In this document: piece by piece, positions 10,201 through 25,200 of the stretch
Layout: each line of letters begins with the position of its first letter
Numbering within the stretch: position 1 is the first letter of the stretch
Assembly: GCA_026874595.1 (NCBI GenBank)
Contig: CM049316.1
Location: 60,461,676 to 60,525,675, forward strand
Source: Sipunculus nudus
Lineage: Eukaryota > Annelida > Sipuncula > Golfingiida > Sipunculidae
Direction: 5' to 3'
Length of the DNA: 64,000 nucleotides
The notes under the pieces: generated by a model
Databases searched by the model: none
Told to the model about the DNA's origin: nothing
The model's input: the letters and a program-made list of their open reading frames with translations, nothing else
Made by a program: the position numbers and the translations under genes

Positions 10201-13200
10201 ACAGCCTTATGTGCCATAAATATTTGCATGATTTGAAGTCATATTAAAATCTCCACAGATTTTTAATATTTAATAGTATCTGGAAAAGAGAACATAAAAA
10301 TTTCAGTTAAAGGTTCCAGCAGATTGAGAATGATGGAAAAAATTCATGATCATGTATTAAATTAAATAAGTCTGTTATATAGCACCAAAAAGATTCAATG
10401 TATAGTGTGCAGCATGGTGACTTATCCTATGTTCCCAAAGCTGAACATTCACTGATTAAGTAAAGATAATTTTCATGCATTTACTTTGCTTACTGACTGT
10501 TTGGACAAACATCAATGAAACACTGTAAAAGAAGACTTACGTGCCACCACAGAACTCCACCGATGTAACGGATCCCCCTGGTCCATCAGGATCAGACAGC
10601 AAGTTCTCTACAGGGATCCCAATGGAGAGAACACGAACAGGATCAGGGTAGGTCTACAAATGTATTATATAGACAGGATCAGGGTAGGTCTACAAAAGCA
10701 TTATGCAGACAGGATCAGGGTATGTCTACAAATGTATTGTACAGACAGGATCAGGGTACGTCTACAAATGCATTATATAGACAGGATCAGGGTACATCTA
10801 CAAATGTATTATAGAGACAGGATCAGGGTAAGTCTACAAATGTATTATACCGGCAGTATCAGGGTTCGTCTACAAATGCATTATACAGACAGGATCAGGG
10901 TACGTCTACAAATGCATTATACAGACAGGATCAGACGTCTACAAATGCATTATATAGACAGGATCAGGGCACGTCTACAAATGTATTATATAGACAGGAT
11001 CAGGGTAGGTCTACAAATGTATTGTACAGACAGGATCAGGGTACGTCTACAAATGCATTATACAGACAGGATCAGACGTCTACAAATGTATTATATAGAC
11101 AGGATCAGGGTACGTCTACAAATGTATTATATAGACAGGATCAGGGTAGGTCTACAAATGCATTATACAGACAGGATCAGGGTATGTCTACAAATGCATT
11201 ATATAGACAGGATCAGGGTACGTCTACAAATGCATTATACAGACAGGATCAGACGTCTACAAATGCATTATATAGACAGGATCAGGGTACGTCTACAAAT
11301 GTATAATATAAATAGGATCAGGGTACGTCTACAAATGCATTATACAGACAGGATCAGGGTACGTCTACAAATGTATTATATAGACAGGATCAGGGTACGT
11401 CTACAAATGTGTTATATAGACAGGATCAGGGTAGGTCTACAAATGTATTATACAGACAGGATCAGGGTACGTCTACAAATGTATTATATAGACAGGATCA
11501 GGGTACGTCTACAAATGTATTATATAGACAGGATCAGGGTACGTCTACAAATGTATTATATAGACAGGATCAGGGTACGTCTACAAATGTATTATACAGA
11601 CAGGATCAGGGTACGTCTACAAATGTATTATATAGACAGGATCAGGGTACGTCTACAAATGCATTATACAGACAGGATCAGGGTAAGTCTACAAATGTAT
11701 TATACAGGCAGGATCAGGGTACGTCTACAAATGCATTATACAGACAGGATCAGGGTATGTCTACAAATGCATTATACAGACAGGATCAGACGTCTACAAA
11801 TGCATTATATAGACAGGATCAGGGTACGTCTACAAATGTATTATATAGACAGGATCAGGGTATGTCTACAAATGTATTATATAGACAGGATTAGGGTACG
11901 TCTACAAATGTATTATACAGGCAGGATTAGGGTACGTCTACAAATGCATTGTACAGACAGGATCAGGGTACGTCTACAAATGCATTATACAGGCAGGATC
12001 AGGGTACGTCTACAAATGCATTATACAGGCAGGATCAGGGTATGTCTACAAATGTATTATACAGACAGGATCAGGGTACGTCTACAAATGCATTATACAG
12101 ACAGGACCAGGGCAGGTCTACAAATGCATTATACAGACAGGATCAGACGTCTACAAATGTATTATACAGACAGGATCAGGGTACGTCTACAAATGCATTA
12201 TACAGACAGGATCAGGATATGTCTACAAATGTATTATACAGACAGGATCAGGGCAGGTTGCCAAATGTATTATACAGACAGGATCAGGGTACGTCTACAA
12301 ATGCATTATACAGACAGGATCAGGGTACGTCTACAAATGCATTATACAGACAGGATCAGGGTAGGTCTACAAATGTATTATAGAGACAGGATCAGGGTAC
12401 GTCTACAAATGTATTATAGAGACAGGATCAGGGTAAGTCTACAAATGCATTATATAGACAGGATCTGGGTACGTCTACAAATGTATTATATAGACAGGAT
12501 CTGGGTATGTCTACAAGTGGATTTTAAGGCGAGGATAAGGTAAAATGATATTTGTCTGATATTTTAAACAAAATTTAATAACTCTAATACTGTAAAACCT
12601 AGATTCTCCTCAGGCGGCAGTTATACACTGCAGTTGTCCCAAATCTCCTTTTGTGTAACCGCTGCTCTGTATAGCAAGTTTCTCTGAGTCCAAACACCAG
12701 GGTACTCACAGAGCAAAGAATTGTAATCATAGAAATTTCATGAAATTTGGAGCTGGATGCACAAATGTGATACCATGTTCTCATTAGTCTGATTACAACT
12801 GTTTGCTCTGAGCTTACCCTGGTGTTCAGGCCCAGAGAAAAGATATCTTGGACGAAAGCAGTATATAACCACTGTGTGTGTAAGGAGCACATCTGAGGTT
12901 CGACCCACATGATGTAAGAATTCAAAGAATGTTTGTAGAAACACCAACCCTAACACTTCAAGAAACGAATATGGTATTACGCCCAAGAGAATTTGACACA
13001 ATAAGGTTATTGTACTATGTCTAGATTATGGTAGCACAACTGGGAAATACACCAAAACCAACCAAAACTCATTTAAAATTAATAATAGACCCATTAATAA
13101 TATACAATTTTAAACCTGGTACGTGTTAATGCTGATGGTATACATATTCTTTTCAATTTTCATTTATTTTCACACAAAATTTTAATATTTTAATCAATTT

Positions 13201-16200
13201 TTTTTAAATGAAACACCATTTTTAGCATCCAGTCACAGCAGACCACTTTTTCGTTGGCTGATGTTGAACTACATAACAAAGCCTCAACACTTTTTTTTCT
13301 TCTATCATGTTTCTATCTACCTAAAAACTGACATTTGAAATTCTGATTCAATAAAAAAAATAATTTAACAACTGGACTGGTTTTAGATATGTGGGTTTTT
13401 TTCCAGTGATGCTACCTTAAAGTTATTGCCATTATTGATTATAAGTCTTCCCAATACCAGGTGTCTAATCTATACCAAGTGGTTCAACTTAATACAAAGC
13501 TAATGTTGTTGCCCATACTAAGGTATGTAAACTCCCTATATTCTTAACATACTATGGCCATGAACATGGCCTGGAATATTTACCTCATCAAAGACTGCAC
13601 GTAACCCCTGAATGGCCTTGGCCTGAGCGAGGGCAGAGTTTTTGTCGTAAACCTGCTCGTTCTTCTTGGCGGAGGTGTTGACGATGCCTTCTACCTCCTT
13701 AATCTGTTTACTTGTCATAGCACCCTGAAAGTAATAAGATGTGACTTTTCAGTTGATATTACAAACAATTTAAAGCAATAAAACTGAGGGCACTGACAAG
13801 ATTCCAAAATACAAGAAACACAATATTCATGTACAAGTAAAAGAGGCAAGTTTTTTCAATTTTGTTCCATCTTTTTCTGTGAAGAAAAAAAAAATGAAAA
13901 CAGTATCACCCTTGTAAGAACTTAACCAAGATATTTTATTGAAATTAAGGTAAAATAAGTTTTAATGAAAGATCTATATCAATTCTTTATAAATCAAAGT
14001 AATGCAGCACTTTCTCCATGAGTGATCTATTCCAGCCATGCTACTATTAGCTGAGGTTATTCAAGCATGTTCTACAGACTCATTAGAATAATTAACAAGT
14101 GACCCATGGGTCATGACGCTCAGCTGCCAAGCATGACCTGTGACATCATGGGCAGTGATTCACAACTTCTAGTAAAACTGTTGCAGAACCTATATGCCAA
14201 TTTTGTTTAAAATTTCTATGTTGCCATAAATTCTTATCATATATGTCTGGTTAAAACATAGTGAATGATGGTCTCGGGCAAAGTGTATGGTTGTTGAGCT
14301 ATCAGGAACTAATCCCTCGATACCTGTCAGTCTCAAAAGGAATACCACACAGGCCACATATAAGATCAAAATATAGCAAAAGATCAAGGAAATCTATGCA
14401 AAAATTATTGTGAAACGGGTGCTTCCATATTAATTTTTATTCAATACAAGCCAACTGTACTGAGCTTTCATAAATGATGGTCATATTTATTAAGAAATCT
14501 TTGACCCAATGCAAGATTACATTAATATACATCCCACTGCATTCACTTTAATAGTTCTTGAGATAATATGTTCTAAAGGAATTTAAAGATGGCTTCCTGG
14601 TGGCCATATTGGATTTCTGACAGGTCGAAAATTGAACAACAAACATCCTCTAAAAGGGACCAAACATCATAAAAAAATCACAGAAACTGCCCTGGCAAAA
14701 GGATTTCTAAAATGGCTACCTGGCAGACATAATGGTTTTCTGACAAGTCTGACATTTGATATCACACATCCTCCAATAAGACACTTAACTTGTAGCAATT
14801 GCTCCAAAGAATGTACCGTAAAAGTCGTTGCAGAAGTCGCATCCTTATTACAAGTCGCACCCTGACTTTTAGGATCCCCCTGGGGAATAGCCGTTCAAGT
14901 TTAGTTTCAGGAAAAGTCCATAATATAGGTCACACCCAGACTTCGGAGGCGTCCCAACCACCTGATACTTTTGGAATTTGAGTATCATTCCTTGCGATGC
15001 AAGACTACAACCAACGTCCCCGTAGTACTTTTGTGGTTTATAAACTAGATAAACCATTCAAACGTAAAAATAATTGGACAGCTTTAATACAATGCTGATA
15101 TTTAAGGAATAACAACAGAATCTTAACATATAAAGTCAGGGTTCAATTGTCAGGTAAGATTTGTACAGTGCCAAAGTCAGCTGCGTCGGATAACATTTTG
15201 TGCTATGAAACGATGTCATTGTTGCCGTTTCTTACTAGGTTAAGTAACATTAGAATGCAAATATCAAGTTAAATGACTGTATTAATAAACTAAAAGAGTC
15301 TGAGGCAAATTACTATCACAATCGAGCAACTCTTTAAATTGTTAAAGATCGTCAAACGTAGGGTGGATTCATTAGACTATGATTAGTTTGCGTACGCGTG
15401 ACGAGTCCCAATCCGTCGCATTGGGCATGATTTGAACTGACTTAAGACAACTGAAAGATGGAAAGAATAATTGAGTTTGAATTTATTCACCTAATTTCTT
15501 AAATAGGCTCTAAAACTGAATTTAGTAACCCTTCAATTAAGTGTTACAACTTACCATCTAGGCGCGGCACATGCACGGTATTACTGAAATCACTGAAATA
15601 TATGTCAGTCAACAGGGGGATAATGAACGCTTTATCGACCGGTCAGTTAACGTAAAATAAACATAATTGAATTTACAGATATTATATTTACTGGGACTTA
15701 TGATTTATTTTTCTTTGATAATATCTGGAAAACCCAATTTCCATCGTTATCAGTGATTATATTCAAGTGGCTTGGATGTATGGCAAACTCAGCCGTGTTG
15801 AACCAGATTGGTCATGACACCAAACGGTGCCGGTTCCCGTGGAATTTAGGTGCGTATGTGGCATTTTAAGTAAATAAAATATATACCTATATGGTGTTTG
15901 TTATTTCATTGTGTTGACTTATGTGTCTTCATTAAAAAAATCACGAATACGTCAACGCACGATTGACCGTAATGCATGCGTGCCGCCATATTGTTGGGCA
16001 TACGATCGTCCTGAAAGAGACACGGGTAACACTCGGAGCAAATCGTATATTTGTAGCTCACGTGAAATGTTATAACATTGTTATCCAAAACGCTTGAAAA
16101 CCACGAGATGGTGACAGTGACCTAATGGTTCTTAATATGAGAGTTTATAATTGTGGATATCAGTCACGGAAGGCTTAGTTGACACGGGGATGTAAAGGTC

Positions 16201-19200
16201 ATTGCACGGGTGACCCGGGGCTTGAACTTCCGCTACACGGCTTCAAAGGTCAGCTGGTATTCAGCGATCAACCGGGCAGGCAAAAGAATTCACGACGTAT
16301 GTGTAGTGGATCAAGCTTGAATGTGACGCAACTTTACATGCATAAACTGATATGGAACCGCGAGTTTTTCATTATGGAAAGCATACCCATATAGTTAAAC
16401 GGAAAGAAAATGTACATCAAAGAGCGGCAGACTGGCATATGCGTCAAATTGACTCATGATATAATAGTAACGCAGATTAGGAAGTGTCACTTGAATGGCG
16501 ACTTGTCAGAACGGGTAGGTCTTGAACTGGGCAAGTTTAAAATTTGCATTTAATGTTAATAAAATGAAAATTTCGTCAGTTCACAAAATATAAAGCATAA
16601 GAGATGGTTAAAAGTGTAAATTATTGGGGAAAGACGTTTCACAAAGCACTGGTTAAAGGTATTGCCGATTATCGCTCAACTGACGTTGTTCCATGTACCG
16701 GGAAAGCTGACAGAAACGGGATAAGTACGTATTACAAGTCGCACCCCGACTTTGCTAGAAAATTCTAGTTTTTAGAATTCGATTTCCTAGTACAAGTCGC
16801 GACTTCTGCAACGACTTTTACGGTAACAGTTATGAATGTCCAAAACAATTCAAAAGGCATGATCAGGTTGGAGAGCTCTCATATCAGATTTATGAACATG
16901 CAAATGTAAAAAGTGCAAGTCCTATTTTTTTTTATTTTATTATAAGCTTGCTATTCAATGGGGTCAACAGGGTAGGTAAACTGCAAAACCTAAAAGAAAA
17001 GAAATGCAGAAAGCATCACTAAGAGTCTTGTAATCAAATAAAGCCATCCTAAATCCAGGTACAGACCCACATATTATCAGAACAAACACTTGCTGGTATA
17101 TCTGATGATTTGTATAATAATATTCAGATATCTAGAAAACTAAGTTTATTGCTATGATTCCATGATATAAACTGCAAAATGTTCCCATCATTTTATAAAT
17201 CAGTAGCTAAACCTTAACACTTAACTCTCATAGTCTTAATGCCTGGTCAAAGCATTCCGGCAACAGTGTTTTTGTTATGCACTAATGATATATCCTTATC
17301 ACTCCATGAGCTGATACAAAAGGGAGTCATATATCACAAGTGTCACTGACAATTATGGGCACACAGTGAGATGTACCAGTTGTGAGTGCCATGGTTATAT
17401 ATACAAGAAAACAAGAAAAATAGAGATGGTCTACAAAATAAGTTATTGTGAACATCCCTGACCTATGACCTTGGCCTTTTGCCCACATATCAACTGGATT
17501 CTTTCTAAATGATGGGTAACTACTAACCACTTACATCTGGCCGGGTGTAATTACCAATGAGTGAATAACTTAGACCTGCAACCTTTAACCTCCTGACCAG
17601 CTGACCTCAAAATCAATTAGTTATTTCTTAATGCAAAAAGACCCATAAATATGAAGTTTGAATCACATTCAGTGATGCATAGATGTGGCATATGTGAAAG
17701 ACTGAAGGTTTGGGTTGAAAAGTTTCACTTGAAATATGTTCACAAGCATTTAGAACAATATTGTGACCTTGACCTTTGACCTTTTGATCTCAACATCAAT
17801 AGGCTTCTTCCCCTATTGGAAGGTAAGCCATATATGACAGATGGAAAGTATAGATTGAAAAATTTGCCTGAAAATAACTCCACGCAAGAAGAGGGTGCTG
17901 TGAACTTGACCTTTGACCTTAAAATCAACAGGTCTTTTCCCCTGTTGGCAGAGAAGCGATATCAGTGCTGAAAGGTTTGGAATGAAAGGTCTAGCTTGAA
18001 ATGTGTCCACAACCTTTTTAAAGAAGTGGATCCTGTGACCCTGACCTTTGACCTTGTGACCTCAACATCTATAGGATTCTTCTCCCACTTAGTAGGTGAG
18101 CTATATGTGAAAGATCAAAGAATTGGGATGAAAGGTTTGGCTTAAAATGCATCCACAGGCTTTTCAAAGAAGTTGGTTCTGTGACCTTGACCTTTGACCT
18201 TGTGACATCAAAATTATTATGGTTCTTCCCCTCTTGGTAGGTGAGCTGTACATGAAAGATGGAAGGTTTGGGATGAAAATTTTGGCTAAAAGATTTATTT
18301 CTGGTGGGTGCAAACACACCCCATAACTTTGAGAATATAGGTCGCAGTGACCTAATTTCAGGTTTGCAAGGAGATCTTTTTAGAACCTCTAAGACTGCAT
18401 AGGGTTCATGGCCCTAGCCCCTATGGTTACGATTTGTGCCCTGCTAACGGACGGACGGACGGCTGGCCGGACGGACAGATGATGGACAAAGACCCATCGC
18501 TATAGCCCAGCATGACTGAAAGTCAGCTTAGCTAAAAATGTTAACATTTCATGGATAATAAATAAAAAGAAGCTAGACCAGTCATATGAATATTAACCCT
18601 TTGCCAGCCAAAATGTTTTAATATTCCTATGTGAACTGGGAAAGACACAATATCAAGAAATCTCCAAATAGTCAGCAGAAGATCATACAACATCATAAAA
18701 AGATTAAGGGTAGCTGAATTTATAAAGTACTTTCAATACAATTTTTTGGAAAATATCTATCTGGTGCTTTCATGAGTCAGACATTGTTAAATGTGAAAGT
18801 GACATACTTTGGCAGTAAAATCAAAGCGCAGTCTGTCTGGGGCCACCAGTGACCCTCTTTGGTCAGCCTCTCCTAGCACCTTCCTGAGTCCGAAGTTGAG
18901 CACATGGGTTGCTGTGTGGTTCCTCATCACGGGCAGTCTTCTGGCCTGTGGCAACAGGAGGAAGTAGTCTTAACATAACCATACAAATATAACCTGTATT
19001 ATAACTAACGGTGGCGTTACATTGTTGTATCACAGCTCTTACATGGCCACACCTTTGAAATGCCTGTTTTTGGGAACAATGCCAAGTGTCATAAGGGGGG
19101 TCATTTTCCTAATATCTCGATAAATCCAGAGAAATTTGACATTATTTGAAAATTTTGTAGAGTGTGTATCACAGCAACCTATTCAAGAAACTATGCCAAC

Positions 19201-22200
19201 TGCTGAACTCCGCCAGTGAGGACATGGATGTGAGGACGATGACCTGTCCGAGGGTAAAAACTACCGGTTTCCCCCGTGGATAATCCGCTACCGTTGATAA
19301 TCCGCACCCCTATTAAGAGCAACAATTTCTGAGGAAAAACACATAACCCTGTGTATAATATGCAGCCTGTTTCTTGCCAAAATCTTGAATGCTGCAACTT
19401 GTATTTGCCATAGTAATCGAATATGCACTGGCGCCATGGAGGTAAACTTTGCCAGTCAGACTGACAAGTCTCTTAGAAGAAGATTGTTACACTTAAAATA
19501 GCAAAAAGGTTATTCTCCTTTAGCTGTCAAATGTAAAAAAGGGTTCTGTTAAGTGTACAATACTGACACGTACCTGTTTTAAGTAAGATATAATATACTG
19601 AACAACCACCTGTAAAATGCGAGCAAATTACGACCATTTTATATCAGTCCCTTTCGAAACTCTGTTATATTATCAATTTATAAATGCTGTGAAATACCAC
19701 CACCTGGCTATTACAGTTTACAAGTTTTTTTTTTCTGACCAAAGTGATATATTACTATTAAATTGACCTGCCTAATACGGGCCATCGTGTTTATCCAGCG
19801 CTGACCCGGTTGATTGCCCATGAGTTAAGTCGCGGTCACCTGTATGTACTCACTGTTTGTTCTATTGTTGTGCGAATGTACCAACTACTGAACCCTGGCT
19901 GGTGCCTGGTATTCTAGGCATCTGGGGCAGAGCCTGGACTTCCCCTGACCACGTGACAGACTCACACGACCTGCTAATCCGATTAAGTGGAGGTGCCCTG
20001 ATTTAATCTTTGATCTGTGCCCCTGTGGTTTATCTTTCATCTATACAGTGCAATACGCTACATGAAAGATTTTCTTTCAAGAGTGCATGACCTATGATGT
20101 TCTTTATATATATAGTTTAATATAAAAAAATCCCCCAACCTTTGTTATCAAGTTATAACACCATGGCCGTGATAACATTAATTTGTAAAACTGATCAATC
20201 TGACCATGACGATGTACAAAATAGGGTAATTAATTAACTAAAGGAACCACTAGGCAATTATTCCTCCCTTGGCTCAATTTGTTTAGGAAGTATTTAAGTG
20301 TATCACTGATCATTTCCTAAGAGAATTAATGACCCGGTATAACAACCCCAGTGCTGGTGCGCACAGCGCCATCTACCAACTGACAATGACATTAAATGAA
20401 GTCGGCCAAACCATGCACAGTCATGCATATTTCAGTTCACAAATCATCAATGTTCTTCGGCTGAAAGCCACATTAAAGGTATATTTTAAGTTTGTGAAAT
20501 TATGACAGTAAATAAAACCTATTATTATGTTTTCTTATGCCTAATTTGATAAAGTTCAGTGAGTATACACTTAGTTTGCATAAAATCCTTTATTATCACT
20601 CACCGTCGGCCCACAATACGATGTCCAATGTGATGGTAATAGTTTGGAATTATGCTTCCATGTATAATATGCACCAATGTTTTTTAAATCAATTTCATAG
20701 AGAAAAAGTGCGGATTATCCACGGGGAGAAACGGTAAGTGAGCATTCTAGCAAATTTAAAGAAAACAGGACCCATTTCATTGCCTTCAGCTAAAATGTAT
20801 GTATTACTTACCTCATCAACAGTTAACTTGAGAGTATCACCAACTCTAAGGGTACCTTCAATGTTACCGATATGGAGAACATAACCGCCTCTCACTTGAA
20901 CATTCTTTACCGTAAACTCCACTTCCTGAAATGAAAATGGGAGCTTTGTCTCAAAAAAGCAGTAAAAACGTTGTAATATAGCAGGTGTAAAAATTGCATT
21001 GGTGAAATTGGCAGAAGTGTGCACAAGGGGTGTTACAACGCATCGAAGAATTGATGCATTGAATTGCAAGCCCTAAATTAAACTGTAATTTATTATTTAC
21101 CCCTAAACTGGTTCATATTGATTGCTATTTTTATGCATGTACTAGAGCTCTGCTCTGATATCACCGATTATCAATTAATCGAATCGATGTTTTGAAAATC
21201 TTCAAATCTAGATTATCTGCCTTTATCCTCGAGAATCGGTCCACCAAATTTCATAGATTTGTGCCGGAATATTGCCCATTTCCACATGAAATCTATATTC
21301 AAGGTCGGTCTCTCAGTAACTTAAGTCTTGTTGTAAGATGATCTAGAATGCAGATTCCAGTATTCACAAGGTAACAAAAAAGGTAACAAAAAAAAAATTA
21401 AATTGTAGTTCATTCTTTGTTTCCAAGGTGGCAGCAGCGTGAGTGTAAGCAGTCCCCATACTGTCCAACTGTCATGTAAAATAATCAATTATTAATCGAT
21501 AATGGGTTGCCGTAAGTTCTGATTAATCAATTAAAAATTTTGGAACCGATTCCTAGCTCTAGCATGTACCATCAAAAAGTCCTCTGTGAGCTCTCAAATC
21601 TGACAGACTAGTTCGCTGTGACAAAGTTCTTTACCATGTATGTGCCCTAAATCTACTTCAAATGTTTGCTGGTGGACCAGTCCTCTTGCATAGAAATTTA
21701 TATGGTGGAAACAAACAGGGGAAGAGCTACAGTTCTTCTTTCATTTACTTAAATTAACTCATCCATTTGCTAAAATTGCCTTTATTTTTAAAAAGTCTGA
21801 AATTTACTATTTAAATATTAAAGAATTGAATTGAGAATTGAACTGAAGGTAAAGTGTTGATAATTGTTTCTAAGGCCCCTCACAATTCACAAGCCTAATA
21901 TACACCATATGTCTTGAAATACTCTTTATAGCTCAGTTAGATTATACTTGTATTTGATTGAAAGAACTGGTAGACCTATAAAGGTATAAATTGAAATACA
22001 GTCATTGGGAACATTTTTCTTAGTTGTTTTACACATATAGTCTTTATCTGGTAGACTTCAATTAAAGATAAGAATTTACCTTTCTATAAAATCCCAAATT
22101 TTCTGTACTCCATTTATTACTGAAGTTGATTAACTACAAATTTGTAGATCATAATCTTAATATGAACACTGGAGAAATATGTGGCTTTTTTATATATAAT

Positions 22201-25200
22201 TATGTCGCTTACCTCATCACCATCTTTGACCATGAAGCCCTGATCATAGATCTGTCCTCCCTGCTCAGCATAAAAACACGTCTGGTCCAATACTATACCA
22301 CACTCTGTCCCCGTGGTAACCTCATCGAAAAACTGTTTGCTGTGTCTGAGGGCCTTCACTACTGCTGTACATGACTCAAACACTGAAACAAACATTTGAT
22401 AAGTTAGAAAACCTGATTTAACCCATGTTGATCATGTTTCTTTGTAGTTTTATATGTGAACTGCAGGTTTTTGCAACTAACTTGTAACAAAAGACCTGAT
22501 ATTTGTTTCTGAGGGACAAATGGATCTATAATAATTATACTATATTAAAATCAACAAGATAATTTGCAGAATTTATGTCCCCCACTTACGCCTCTTGTTA
22601 TTTTAGCTGCCTGTGATTTTCATGCTTTCCTTTTAAATGTGTTTTAGTTTTTATTTTCCCCTAAAGATGTCTCCACGTCATAATTTTTATTTTGAATTGG
22701 GAACCAAGGGAAATTTTTTGATTGTTTCGGAGCTGGTGATAATAAAATTTAAGACAGACATTCCAAAACCTATTTCAACCAAGGTATGTATGAGAGCAAT
22801 CACTGTCCCAAATTTGAATGAAATCAGATATTATTCAGGAAAGTTATCGCACAGAAACAACAAGTGACCCATGGGTCATGACGCTCAGCCGACTGACATG
22901 TTGACAATATGTCCTTGCACAGACAACTAATTACAGTAATGTAGGTGGCATCATTGTTCATGCATATTAGCTTAAGTTCATCAAGACCCATAAGCACAAC
23001 AAATCTGATGACAAACCAACCGGCCTTTCATGAGGAATCGGGCAATTTGTGTGTATTTTGCATTATTTCTAGGGTGCTCAAACATACCCCAAAAAAAAAT
23101 GAATATAGTTCACTGTGACCCAGTTTTAGGTCTCTGGGGAGAACTTTTGAGGAACTCTCAGGATGTAAAGTAAGGAGATTCTTGGCCAAAAGGTTATGAT
23201 TTGTGCCCTACTTAGGTATCAAATTTTCAATTATTCTGAGGGCTCCTTATATTTATAAGCCCCATAGCTCAGATAAAATATGGGTAACAGAGACCTAAAT
23301 ACACGTTTCCAAGGGGTTTTCATAGACCTCCCTGGATTTTAGGTTAGAAGATTCCAGGTCCAATGTTTGATTTGTGCCCTGCTTAGGTAACAAATTTTTT
23401 ATTATGATGGGGGGTGCTTATAAGCCTAATAGCTCAGAGAATATGGGTAACAGAGACCTAATTTGAGGTTTTCAAGGAGACTTTTCATGGACCTAACTTG
23501 ATGTAAAGTTAGAAGATTCCAGGTCCAGCGTTTACGATTTGTGCCCTATTAAAAGATGAGGGAATCTTTTAAGGTCTCAAAATAGAGAACAAAAATTGTA
23601 AAAAAAAAATCGAAAAAGTACAGGTCTCAAGCCAGTCTGCAGAAACTGATAAAACACTCCATGATTAATATCCATGCAAAAAATCATGGTGATCAATGCA
23701 TCAGTTCTTCAGATACTTGAGCTTTTGTACCAAATTTTTCATTATTCTCGGGGGTACTTCAGAGCTCCATAGCTCAAAAAATATGGGTAACAGAGACCTA
23801 ATTCCAGGTTTCCAAGAAGAACTTTCATGGACCTCTCTGGATGTAAAGAGAGAAGATTCCAGGTCCAGCAGTTACAATTTGTGCCCTGTTAACAGATTAT
23901 GACATCATTTGAGATCTCAAAAATAGAGTAAATATATCGTAAAAAAACTAAAAAATACAGGTGGCACCACCAGTTTGCAGAAACTGGTTGAACACTCCAT
24001 GATCAATATCCATGCTAAGATTCATGGTGATCAATGCATTAGTTGCTCAGATACTTGAGCTTTTGTACCAAATTTTTCATTATTCTGGGGGGGGGGGGTA
24101 CTTCAAAGCCCCATAGCTTGAAGAATATGGGTACCAGAGACCTAACTCCAGGTTTCCAAGAAGACTTTTCATGGACCTCTCTGGATGTAAAGTGAGAAGA
24201 TTCCAGGTCCACCGGTTACAATTTGTGCCCTGTTAACAGATGAAGCATGTTTTGAGGTCTTAAAAATAGAGAAAAAAAATCATAAACAAGGGACCTATGG
24301 GTCACGACGCTCAGCTGTTATATATGATAAAAAAATATTATTTAGAAATGAGGCACATGCTGGTTTTGTGTGGTAATAAATATTAGCTGTATTATGAGTT
24401 GTTGTTGTTTAGCTTATGTATGATTTTGATAGTACCTTTGGAGACAGGGAAGAGGATTGATTTCATTTATTTTATTAACAAATGGAGTGCTATTGTCACA
24501 CAGATTTTGACTTGGCCAAATAACTTATAAGCAGAATATATAATATAAGGGGTTCACTATCAATTAAAAAAAATTACAAATATTGTCCCAAATATTATTT
24601 TTTTTAAATAATAAGAGAATCATATGATTTTTTAAAATGAAATATAACTGAAATGATTATTAAAATAATATTAAAGAATATATTCATGAATGCATTCATG
24701 AATACATTTTGAAAGTATTTGCACTGGTATTCATATACTTTCATTTTTTAACCTGAATTCCCATTCTTTATGCAAGAAATTTTATAATGGAGTACATAAT
24801 CATATTCGTATTTAAATACAATTACAAAGTATTCGCACCATGACTGGTATTTATTCAGTTTTCACCAAACAATGATGTTGAGAATCCAGAATATACAAAA
24901 TTCACACATTTAAATAATGATCATAAGTACCTGGTTTTATGGCTTTTATTTATATTGAAAAATAACTGTAATAAATTCATTTTGGACTAATTTCACATCA
25001 ATGTACACACTAGACACAGTAGGAATCTAGATTAATATTATCAACTGCATCTTTGTCTATCATTAATTTCCATCATATGATCCCTAATGATTAGTAATGA
25101 ATGATATGATTTACTTCTTTATCATTAAAATTGAACTGAAAAATACCATAGGTGACTGCATGGTGTTATTTGGAATACGTGACATTCTATCCATCGATAC

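Noticed and set aside
10639-12533. Regular direct repeats resembling a CRISPR array
   Set aside because: Units are head-to-tail with no variable spacers, the DNA is eukaryotic intron, and each unit derives from the adjacent splice site.
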